A stretch of 64,000 bases of DNA, taken from Planctomycetota bacterium. Lineage in GTDB: Bacteria > Planctomycetota > UBA11346. Below, piece after piece: positions 43,702-52,002 of this stretch. Both the position numbers and the translations under genes were made by a program. Under the pieces are notes generated by a model, which was not told the DNA's origin, made no database searches, and saw only the letters and a list, made by a program, of their open reading frames with translations. Location: contig JADGDD010000009.1 in assembly GCA_016745075.1 (NCBI GenBank), positions 62,001 to 126,000 of the forward strand, written 5' to 3'. The first letter of the stretch is position 1. The number at the start of each line of letters is the position of its first letter.

Positions 43702-46700
43702 ATGCGCCAATTTCTTCGTTTTATCATGACTCACAGCGTCTTTATGAATATTATATTCATTGGCGCTGTGCTCTTTGGCGCATTTGTCGCTATTCCGAAT
43801 ATCCCAATAGATCGCTATCCCAATATTAAATTTGGTGAGGTACAAATTATGACATCCTGGCCTGGTGCTTCGGCACAGGATGTAGAGCGCCTTATTACCC
43901 GCGAATTAGAAGATTCTTTACGTGGCATGAATAACATAGAATTTGTTTCTTGCCGCAGTCTAGTTGGCCAAAGTAATATGCGTGTCAAATTTATTGACGA
44001 CACTGATTATGACGCGCTCTATGATGAGTTACGACTCCGCATTCTTGGCCAGCAAAACAGACTGCCTATTGCATACGGCAAACCGTTACAACCAGTTATG
44101 CAAGAAATTGACGTAGACGAATGGCTACCTGTTATTCAAATGAATGTTATTCCATCCAATAACGACATGCCACGTGACAAACGCTCACTAACCTTACTTG
44201 CGAAAGAATTCCGCACTCATTTAGAAAATATTCCTGGCGTAAAAGAAGTCGTTCTTATTGGTGATGAATATCAACAATACCAAATCACCGTTGATGAACA
44301 GGCTTTAGAACGCCATCGATTAACTATTACCGATGTAGCTACTGCTCTAGAAAACAGCGGAAGCAGCACACCTGGCGGCACTGTACAAACCAGCGCTGGT
44401 CAGCAAACCGTCGAAATAAATACTCGCTATGAACAACCTGAGGATCTCTATAATATTGTCGTTCGCCGTGATGGTGATGGCAGTTTTATTACCGTACACG
44501 ATCTCATCATCCATGAAGAAAGTGGCATCCGGCCACTCAGTAATTCTGTTATCGTAACGGTGAATGGGCGCGATTCTGTCGGCTGTAAAGTATTAAAAGA
44601 AAGCACTGCTAACTCAGAAACCATTACTCAAGCAGTTCATCAGACCACACAAACTTTTCTGGCCAGTCATCCACATGATGACATCGATATTATCCCAACC
44701 CTCGACAGTACTCAAAAAATCAACGACAGCATGAGCGTCTTGAGTAACAGCTTAATTGGCGGAACTATTTTAATTGGTGCTGTCCTCTTTTTCTTCTTAA
44801 GTTTACGTAGTGCCGTTTTAACTGTTACTGGCGTTTTGTTTAGTTTTCTTGTTTCGCTGATTGTATTTTACAGTATCGGCTACAGCTTAAATGAAATATC
44901 TTTGCTCGGGTTTGTCTTGGTTATTGGTATTATCGTCGATGACGCAATTATCGTCTTAGAAAATATTCAGCGCCACCGTGAAGCGGGGGAATCCTTGATG
45001 TCTGCCGTTACGAATGGTACCGCTGAAGTCTTTTGGCCTATCGTTAGCGCAACCCTAACTTCCTGTGCAAGTTTCTTGCCGTTACTTATTATGACCGGCG
45101 CTATTGGTGATTTTTTCTCACTCATACCGATTGCCGTTGGCACTGCCCTCTTTATTTCACTCTTTGAATGTTTATTCATTTTGCCTCTTCATATTGTTGA
45201 TGCAGAAAAAATGCTCGGTCCAGAAAAACTGAAAGACAAAGAAGTTGATGAATCGAATGCTCTAGCTTATATGCAAAAAAACGGTCTTGTTGGCAAATTA
45301 CACACCGTTTATGATCGCTTATTACAATGGAATATTCATAACCCATTTAAAGCATTTTCAGTTAGCGTTGGCCTGTTTTTTGTCGCCATTGGTATTCTTA
45401 TATGGAGTAATATAGCGCCATTTTACGGGTTTAAACCACTGCTCACCATGAAGTTTTTTCCAGACGAGTCTTCCGTTGTTATGGTCCGTTTCACCATGCC
45501 TCATGGTAGTAACAGTAACGACACCAATGATATGGTGTGCCGTGTCTCACAAAAAATGATGGAACGTGGACCTGCTTTTGTCAGCAACACTTCGGGCATG
45601 GCTGGACTTTCGGTTGATAATACATGGCAACCAGTTTTTAATGAACAACTTGGTTTTATTCAGGTACAATTACCAAGCCAAAGTGACCGCGAATATGATG
45701 ATCCGCAACTCTTCTTGAATGAATTACGGTCAGACATCGTCAGCGTCCTCGGTGATACCATTTCTTGCACGGTTGAATTTCAAAAAGATGGCCCCCCTAC
45801 AGGAGCCCCTGTTCATATCCGCATGACTGGCATCAATGACGCAAACGTTACCAAACTCGCGTCTGACTTATATCTCTGGCTCGGTGAACAAACAGACGAA
45901 GGCGAAACCTTTCATGGTCTTATTGAGCTAGATAATGGCGAAGGCCTGGCCTCTTCCATGCTGGTCTGCGCTCCGAACCAAGAACGTCTCGCTATTCATG
46001 GCGTTGCTGAACCACAAGTACGACAATTTCTGACAGGCATTTTCGATGGTATTTATGTTGGTAACTACAGCCGTAGTGATAGTGATATCCCCCTACGGCT
46101 ACGCCTGCGTGAAGGATTACTGTCCAACCCAGTTCATGCCCTCAATATTCCACTTATTAACGACGAGAACGGCCGCATTGTCCGCTTTGGTGATGTCGGG
46201 CACATGGAAAGTCGTGTTGACCCATCTCAAATTATTCGTCGTGATTTTCAGCGAAGCTTGTCTATTACGGGTAACTTCGCCAGCGATAGCATAATTGGAC
46301 CTGCCACAGTTCATGATCTCGTCATGGCATGGTATGGCGAGCACGCTGAGGAATATCCTGGCGCTTTACTCGCTTTTGGTGGTGAACACGAATCAACAGG
46401 AAAAAGTTACGCTTCTCTTATTACAGCTTTCTTCATAGGTATTTTTCTTATCTATTTAGTGCTCGCTACTCAATTCCGTTCCTATGCACAGCCGCTTATC
46501 ATTCTCTCGAATGTTATATTCTCATTTACCGGTGTTGTTGTGATGATGGGTATTTTTGGGCTTGGTGTTCTTATTCTTCCAGATGGTATCATTCGCCCTG
46601 AGCGTACATGGTTTACTATGCAAAGCTTTATTGCCATTGTTGGCCTAACCGGATTGGTGGTTAATGATGCGATTGTCTTGATGGACTTCGTTAACAAACG

Positions 46701-47001
46701 TCGCGCTGAAGGCCATAAATTGGAAGAAGCTATTGTACTGGCTGGGCACCAACGCCTTCGTCCAATTTTAATGACAACCGTCACAACTATTGCTGGTTTA
46801 TTACCAATGGCGATCGGTATTCCAACCTTCACCATTACATGGTCCCCATTTGCAACCTGCTTCATTGCTGGTTTAACAATGTCCACTGCCATGACCTTAT
46901 TAACGCTGCCAGTTTTATATATGTTCTATGGTCGCCTGCACCATCGCTGTGGTTTTTCTACAGCCCATGATCATGATTCTATAGAGGATGAATCTAAATG
47001 A
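43702..47001 (+). CDS. RND efflux inner-membrane pump (AcrB family)
   Basis: A 1099-residue proton-driven pump, slightly longer than the usual 1030-1050. Twelve membrane segments enclose two large periplasmic porter loops. The TM4 proton-relay aspartates are D413-D414 in GIIVDDAIIVLEN. In TM10 the corresponding segment is GLTGLVVNDAIVLMDF, without the Lys that many AcrB proteins have there. The stop overlaps the TolC start by four bases. Substrate type cannot be deduced; it forms a tripartite pump with its neighbours. Confidence 0.93.
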   Translation: MRQFLRFIMTHSVFMNIIFIGAVLFGAFVAIPNIPIDRYPNIKFGEVQIMTSWPGASAQDVERLITRELEDSLRGMNNIEFVSCRSLVGQSNMRVKFIDDTDYDALYDELRLRILGQQNRLPIAYGKPLQPVMQEIDVDEWLPVIQMNVIPSNNDMPRDKRSLTLLAKEFRTHLENIPGVKEVVLIGDEYQQYQITVDEQALERHRLTITDVATALENSGSSTPGGTVQTSAGQQTVEINTRYEQPEDLYNIVVRRDGDGSFITVHDLIIHEESGIRPLSNSVIVTVNGRDSVGCKVLKESTANSETITQAVHQTTQTFLASHPHDDIDIIPTLDSTQKINDSMSVLSNSLIGGTILIGAVLFFFLSLRSAVLTVTGVLFSFLVSLIVFYSIGYSLNEISLLGFVLVIGIIVDDAIIVLENIQRHREAGESLMSAVTNGTAEVFWPIVSATLTSCASFLPLLIMTGAIGDFFSLIPIAVGTALFISLFECLFILPLHIVDAEKMLGPEKLKDKEVDESNALAYMQKNGLVGKLHTVYDRLLQWNIHNPFKAFSVSVGLFFVAIGILIWSNIAPFYGFKPLLTMKFFPDESSVVMVRFTMPHGSNSNDTNDMVCRVSQKMMERGPAFVSNTSGMAGLSVDNTWQPVFNEQLGFIQVQLPSQSDREYDDPQLFLNELRSDIVSVLGDTISCTVEFQKDGPPTGAPVHIRMTGINDANVTKLASDLYLWLGEQTDEGETFHGLIELDNGEGLASSMLVCAPNQERLAIHGVAEPQVRQFLTGIFDGIYVGNYSRSDSDIPLRLRLREGLLSNPVHALNIPLINDENGRIVRFGDVGHMESRVDPSQIIRRDFQRSLSITGNFASDSIIGPATVHDLVMAWYGEHAEEYPGALLAFGGEHESTGKSYASLITAFFIGIFLIYLVLATQFRSYAQPLIILSNVIFSFTGVVVMMGIFGLGVLILPDGIIRPERTWFTMQSFIAIVGLTGLVVNDAIVLMDFVNKRRAEGHKLEEAIVLAGHQRLRPILMTTVTTIAGLLPMAIGIPTFTITWSPFATCFIAGLTMSTAMTLLTLPVLYMFYGRLHHRCGFSTAHDHDSIEDESK

Positions 47002-48275
47002 AGTTATCAAAAACACTCATCTGTTGTAGTTTGCTGTTCTCTTCCACGCAAGGGTTCACAGCCGAAGAAACCGCTGCACTAACAGTCGATCAGGCAACAA
47101 AACTTGCCTTGACTCACAACCGTAGTATTCAAGCAAGCCAGCACGAAGCTGTTGCTCATCGTTTTCAGGCCTCACAAATACGTGGTGCTTATCTACCACA
47201 GATAACTGCTTACGCCTCTGGTACACAGGCCAGCGGTCTCAACAACCCATTTTGGGTATCAAGCAATGCTGATAGCGATGAGGCAGACACCATTTATACT
47301 GCCGGCCTTCAAGTGAAGCAATTTCTTTATGGCTTCGGTATACGACACGCTGCCCTTGCTGGTGGGCAGGCGCAAGTTGCATTAGGAACAGCCTTCGAGC
47401 AACAAACAGAAACAGCTGTGAGCCTAGCAACGCGCAACGCATTTGCAGCAGTTCAATTTGCTCAAGCACGCTTACGCATTGCTGTCGCCCAAAAAGAAAT
47501 ACGTGAGAAAGAATGGCAAGATGCCCAACTCTTACTCAAAGCAGGACGCATAACCCGTATAGATGAACGACAAGCCTTCTTATTGTACACAGATGCTCAA
47601 CAGGCAGAAAGCGAGGCTGAAACTCATATACGTACACAATTTATGGCATTAGCACGTTTAATTGAGCAACCATACGATACCCTTGTTATAGAAGCGCCAC
47701 TTACCAGACCAGAACAGCTACAAGAACTCATACAGCATGCTTCATCCCGTTACAGTATTAATTCTCAAATAGCCGCCCTTACCGCCCAAGAACAACAACA
47801 ACAAGCAACAGTTGATGGACTAGCCGCACAAAATCTACCAGTTCTCGCAGCTGTGGGGGCTTATCAGCAATCAGGCTTGGAAATCGATGATTTAAGTGAG
47901 GGCTGGAGCGCTGGCCTTGAACTCAGTTGGACCTTTGATGGGGGAAGCCGTTCCGCCGCAAAACATGCTGCTGAGGAACAACTGCACAGCGCTCAAAAAC
48001 GCAATCTCTATGCTCAAGACCATTTACTCACCCGCATTAGCCAATTACAAGCCGAAGCAGCTATGCTGGAACGTAATATCAAACGACAAATACAAAGTGT
48101 GCAACTAGCCACTGAGAATTATACCGATAGCGCCAGCCAATACCGTGAAGGACGCATTACTATCACTCGCTTATCTGAAGCAAACCTTGCTATATTTAAC
48201 GCCCGTTATCGACTTGCGGAGTTCATTTACCGAGAAGTTTTGATAGCCAATGAGCTGTTAAGTATTGCTGAGTAA
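46998..48275 (+). CDS. TolC-family outer-membrane efflux protein
   Basis: A 425-residue trimeric outer-membrane channel. The signal peptide ends near FTAEE. Two internal OEP repeats of long coiled helices are evident: TVDQATKLALTHNRSIQASQH at the start and a second repeat with ARYRLAEF near the end; GAYLPQITAYASG and AQNLPVLAAVGAYQ mark beta-barrel strands. It completes the operon and is followed by a perfect terminator. Confidence 0.92.
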   Translation: MKLSKTLICCSLLFSSTQGFTAEETAALTVDQATKLALTHNRSIQASQHEAVAHRFQASQIRGAYLPQITAYASGTQASGLNNPFWVSSNADSDEADTIYTAGLQVKQFLYGFGIRHAALAGGQAQVALGTAFEQQTETAVSLATRNAFAAVQFAQARLRIAVAQKEIREKEWQDAQLLLKAGRITRIDERQAFLLYTDAQQAESEAETHIRTQFMALARLIEQPYDTLVIEAPLTRPEQLQELIQHASSRYSINSQIAALTAQEQQQQATVDGLAAQNLPVLAAVGAYQQSGLEIDDLSEGWSAGLELSWTFDGGSRSAAKHAAEEQLHSAQKRNLYAQDHLLTRISQLQAEAAMLERNIKRQIQSVQLATENYTDSASQYREGRITITRLSEANLAIFNARYRLAEFIYREVLIANELLSIAE

Positions 48276-48276
48276 C

Positions 48277-48311
48277 AAAAAACCCTCGCCTGAATTAGGC
48301 GAGGGTTTTTT
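48277..48311 (+). terminator. Rho-independent terminator of the efflux operon (bidirectional)
   Basis: AAAAAACCCTCGCCT (48277-48291) pairs with AGGCGAGGGTTTTTT (48297-48311) around a five-base loop. The A and T flanks allow it to work in both directions, so it probably also ends the minus-strand fibre gene at 48335. Confidence 0.93.
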
Positions 48312-48334
48312 ATACATCTTTAAATAATTACTTA

Positions 48335-51300
48335 TTATGGGTTTTGGCCTGATGATGCAGGTATAGCAGATATGATATGCCACGCAGTACCAAGCTTAAT
48401 AATTGTAATCGACCTATAGCTAGCTTCCACATACAAATCAACAGAACTACCACCATCTATCGTATCACCAGCATTAGGGGTAATAGTTACCGAATTACTT
48501 AAATTCTGAGAAGTAATAGTAAACACCTTACCATCATCGCCCGCTGGCAAAGTTACCGTCATCGCTGTTGATGGGTTACAGATAACAACTCGGTCTGATA
48601 TTAATAACGTTTCATCAACACTAATAAGTCGCACTGGCAGATGCGTAGCGTTATGCCCATCCTTATCATCTACGTATTTTTTATTCGCAATATGTTTATC
48701 AACAGTCGGCGCTGCAGATGAAGCCAAAGAAGAGGCATCACCAAGAGAAATTGCTGTTGTTGTAGTTGCACCACGGCCAGCAACAGAGTCGATCGTATCT
48801 GGAGCCACCCAAAGAAACTGAGAGCCGTTATGAGAAAGCATTTGACCGCTGGTTGGAGAATTTGCCTCATTAAGGTCTTCAGGCAATATGGAATTATTTG
48901 AAATTTCTGCTGTTGCCACAGACCCATCTGCTAATGACAAAGTTCCATCATTAGCCAGAGTAGCATCACCACTAACACTTATTTCAGCAGCTTTACCACC
49001 AGAGCCACCAACCCAAATTTTCGCATCTGAAAGACTTGCATTTGTTGCAATATTCCCAGCTGTCCATTTCGAACTTCCATTTTGAAACAAGAAATAGCCT
49101 GGAGGAAGTGCGCTTGCCAATGAGGCGTCTGCGTCAGCAAGATCAGCAAGTGCCCTGGTGTCTACATAGTTTTTGGTCGCCGCATCTTGAGCCGATGCTG
49201 GGTCAACTACGTTAGCAATTTTATTTGTATCAGCATCATAATCCCAACTATTCAAAGAACCTGGGCCAATCATCTTCCATATAGCCCCACCTGAACTGGC
49301 ATCCACACAAACATACACATTATCGTTTGTAGTATCAACCCAATGGGAATTGACGGTAAAGCCACTGTCTCCATCATCACTCGATGATGGAGCGGCAGTG
49401 GCAACAAGATTATCTTTGGGTTTATTCAAAATCTGCGCAGAGCCTGAACTGGCATTCCAGTCCGCTTGAACATTTGATATCTTGGCAGTATTAGCCGTAA
49501 TCTCAGATGCCTGAGCAGTAGTAATGCCAACCTTCGCGTTGTTTGCTGTAACATTTGATTCCAAACTGTCCAAATCAACAGCTTGGGTTACAGAGAGATG
49601 GCCAAGCTTAGTAGACTCTGCCGTTGTGATACCTGCCTTCGCGGTATTAGCAGTAATAGCATTGGCTTGGGCGGTGGTGATACCGACTTTGGCGGTATTA
49701 GCTGTGATTTCCGAGGATTGAGCGGTGGTAATACCGACTTTGGCATTGTTTGCTGTGACATTTGATTCTAAGGTATCTACATCAACAGCTTGAGTAACCG
49801 ATAAATGACCAAGCTTGGTTGATTCAGCGGTAGTGATACCTGCCTTCGCAGTATTGGCAGTGATAGCACTGGCTTGGGCGGTAGTGATACCAACCTTGGC
49901 CGTATTAGCTGTGATTTCAGCAGATTGAGCAGTCGTAATACCTGCCTTCGCGGTATTGGCAGTGATAGCACTGGCTTGGGCGGTAGTGATACCAACCTTG
50001 GCCGTATTAGCTGTGATTTCAGCAGATTGAGCAGTTGTAATACCTGCCTTCGCGGTATTGGCGGTAATAGCATTGGCTTGGGCGGTAGTGATACCAACCT
50101 TAGCCGTATTAGCTGTGATTTCGGCAGATTGAGCGGTCGTGATACCAACTTTGGCGTTGTTCGCAGTAACATTTGATTCCAAGGTATCTAAATCAACACC
50201 TTGGGTAACCGATAAGTGACCAAGCTTGGCCGATTCAGCTGTTGTGATGCCAGCTTTTGCTGTGTTAGCAGCAATCGCACTGGCTTGGGCGGTAGTGATA
50301 CCAACCTTGGCAGTGTTAGCTGTAATTTCAGCAGATTGAGCGGTGGTAATACCTACCTTTGCAGTATTCGCCACAACATTGGATTCCAAAGCATCCAAAT
50401 CAACGCCTTGGGTTACAGAGAGATGGCCAAGCTTAGTAGACTCTGTTGTTGTGATGCCAGCCTTCGCGGTATTAGCTGTGATAGCATTTGCCTGAGCTGT
50501 TGTAATACCAACTTTCGCGGTATTAGCAGTGATTTCTGAGACTTGAGCAGTGGTGATACCAACTTTCGCGGTATTAGCTGTGATTTCTGCTGCTTGAGCG
50601 GTGGTGATACCAACTTTGCCAGCATTCGCAGTAACGCTTGATTCCAAAGCATCCAAATCTACAGCTTGGGTAACAGATAAGTGACCTATTTTAGTTGATT
50701 CAGCTGTTGTAATGCCAGCCTTCGCGGTATTAGCGGTGATTTCTGCTGCTTGGACGGTAGTGATACCTGTCTTAGCAGTATTTACAGCAACGCTAGACTC
50801 CAGTGCATCTAAATCTACAGCTTGGGTAACGGATACATGTCCCAGTTTTGTTGCTTCAGCAGTACTGATACCTGTTTTAGCAGTATTAGCGGTAATTTCT
50901 GCAGCTTGAGCGGTTGTTATTCCTACTTTAGCAGTATTTGCTGTAATTTCCGCAGATTGGGCAGTGCTGATACCAACCTTGGCACTGTTAGCAGCAACGC
51001 TTGTTTCCAATGTGTCTAAATCAACGGCTTGAGTTGCTGTGATATACCCAAGTTTCGTAGATTCTTCTGGGCTAATGCCTGCCTTTGCAGTATTAGCGGT
51101 AATGGCATCTGCTTGCGCCGTGGTAATACCAATCTTGGCAGTATTTGCTGCAATCTCCGCAGCTTGGGCAGTACTTATGCCAACCTTAGCAGTGTTTGCG
51201 GCAACTTGTGTCGCAAGCGTATCAACATCTACGGACTGTGTTGCGGTAATTAATGCAACTTTGGCAGCATCTGCCGCTGGGTAATATTTGTTAGTGCTGC

Positions 51301-51943
51301 CTTCTGCTATATCATCGGCACTCAAAACAACGACACCAGTCTTCGTATTGACACTTGCAACAGGAGCACTGCCTTGGCTTTGCCATTCGAGTCCCGTACC
51401 ATTGTAGGCCAATACCTGCCCAGCAGCTGCGGTAGATGCACTGGCGATTTTATCGACTGTTACAACACCATTTTGAAGGCCCGTTGTATCAACAGCATTT
51501 TGTGCAACCGAGCCAGCCTTAAAGCTGTAAGCGTTGGTCGCCAATTCACGATCTTCTGAAAGTTGTGTAAAGGTCACTCCATCTATAGACACCCACACCC
51601 GCAAGCGCAGTGTTCCAGTGGCATAAAGAGATGGGTCCATTGCCTGCATTGGGCTTGCGCCAAGTTGCAGTGAAAATACACCACTCGTGAAAGTAACAGC
51701 AACCGCGGCACTTGGCTCTGAACCAGCTGAGCTGGTGCCATCATTTGACCACACTGTTGTAGTGCCGTCTTTAATGAGCGCACATTTAATGAAACCATTA
51801 CCTGTATACGCAACATTATTAATTTGCACACGGCCTTGATAGTGCATTTGTGTTGGCACGGCATCTGCTGCCATAACATCTGTCGCCAAACCGAAACCGC
51901 CCAATGCGCACATAAGAAGCGTGCGAGAGAGAATTTTATTCAT
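48335..51943 (-). CDS. Secreted fibre-like protein with phage-tail-type repeats
   Basis: A 1202-residue protein. Residues 1-25 are a signal peptide ending VMAAD. A head domain opens with PTQMHYQGRVQINN. Residues about 231-824 carry some 27 copies of a 17-residue unit ITANTAKVGITTAQ(xxx), broken at intervals by KLGHLSVTQAVDLDTLES linkers. ITANTAK fits the IxxNTxx (N@d) motif of trimeric coiled coils. The linker and the following QADWN..AQILNKP resemble modules of tail-fibre proteins (recognised, not searched). The C-terminal ~150 residues are beta-rich, ending in a YVEASYRS..WHIIS region. There is no beta-barrel or LPXTG-like anchor. AAGGA precedes the ATG. Likely an adhesive surface fibre. 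Confidence 0.8.
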   Translation of the reverse strand: MNKILSRTLLMCALGGFGLATDVMAADAVPTQMHYQGRVQINNVAYTGNGFIKCALIKDGTTTVWSNDGTSSAGSEPSAAVAVTFTSGVFSLQLGASPMQAMDPSLYATGTLRLRVWVSIDGVTFTQLSEDRELATNAYSFKAGSVAQNAVDTTGLQNGVVTVDKIASASTAAAGQVLAYNGTGLEWQSQGSAPVASVNTKTGVVVLSADDIAEGSTNKYYPAADAAKVALITATQSVDVDTLATQVAANTAKVGISTAQAAEIAANTAKIGITTAQADAITANTAKAGISPEESTKLGYITATQAVDLDTLETSVAANSAKVGISTAQSAEITANTAKVGITTAQAAEITANTAKTGISTAEATKLGHVSVTQAVDLDALESSVAVNTAKTGITTVQAAEITANTAKAGITTAESTKIGHLSVTQAVDLDALESSVTANAGKVGITTAQAAEITANTAKVGITTAQVSEITANTAKVGITTAQANAITANTAKAGITTTESTKLGHLSVTQGVDLDALESNVVANTAKVGITTAQSAEITANTAKVGITTAQASAIAANTAKAGITTAESAKLGHLSVTQGVDLDTLESNVTANNAKVGITTAQSAEITANTAKVGITTAQANAITANTAKAGITTAQSAEITANTAKVGITTAQASAITANTAKAGITTAQSAEITANTAKVGITTAQASAITANTAKAGITTAESTKLGHLSVTQAVDVDTLESNVTANNAKVGITTAQSSEITANTAKVGITTAQANAITANTAKAGITTAESTKLGHLSVTQAVDLDSLESNVTANNAKVGITTAQASEITANTAKISNVQADWNASSGSAQILNKPKDNLVATAAPSSSDDGDSGFTVNSHWVDTTNDNVYVCVDASSGGAIWKMIGPGSLNSWDYDADTNKIANVVDPASAQDAATKNYVDTRALADLADADASLASALPPGYFLFQNGSSKWTAGNIATNASLSDAKIWVGGSGGKAAEISVSGDATLANDGTLSLADGSVATAEISNNSILPEDLNEANSPTSGQMLSHNGSQFLWVAPDTIDSVAGRGATTTTAISLGDASSLASSAAPTVDKHIANKKYVDDKDGHNATHLPVRLISVDETLLISDRVVICNPSTAMTVTLPAGDDGKVFTITSQNLSNSVTITPNAGDTIDGGSSVDLYVEASYRSITIIKLGTAWHIISAIPASSGQNP
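49470..51250 (-). repeat. Tandem 51-bp coding repeats in the fibre gene
   Basis: The repeat region of the fibre gene consists of about 27 51-bp units (17 codons) in blocks of two to seven, separated by linkers of about 20 codons. Some copies are almost identical: 49859-49960 and 49961-50062 are 102-bp direct repeats with one difference (C at 49934, T at 50036). Such repeats invite slippage and recombination and may be collapsed in assemblies. Confidence 0.9.
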
Positions 51944-52002
51944 ACTGATCAGTCCTTACAATCTGGGCTTTCATTTTGTGAAAGCATTCCAAAGTGATTT
52001 TT

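Noticed and set aside
49470-51250. Regular 51-bp repeats that could suggest a CRISPR-like array
   Set aside because: The repeats are in frame inside one long ORF, have no unique spacers of constant length and encode a clear protein repeat.
51967-51985. GCTTTCA/TGAAAGC hairpin between the sorting-tail gene and the fibre gene
   Set aside because: There is no T-tract on either strand and the genes are close, so it is unlikely to terminate; not listed as a terminator.
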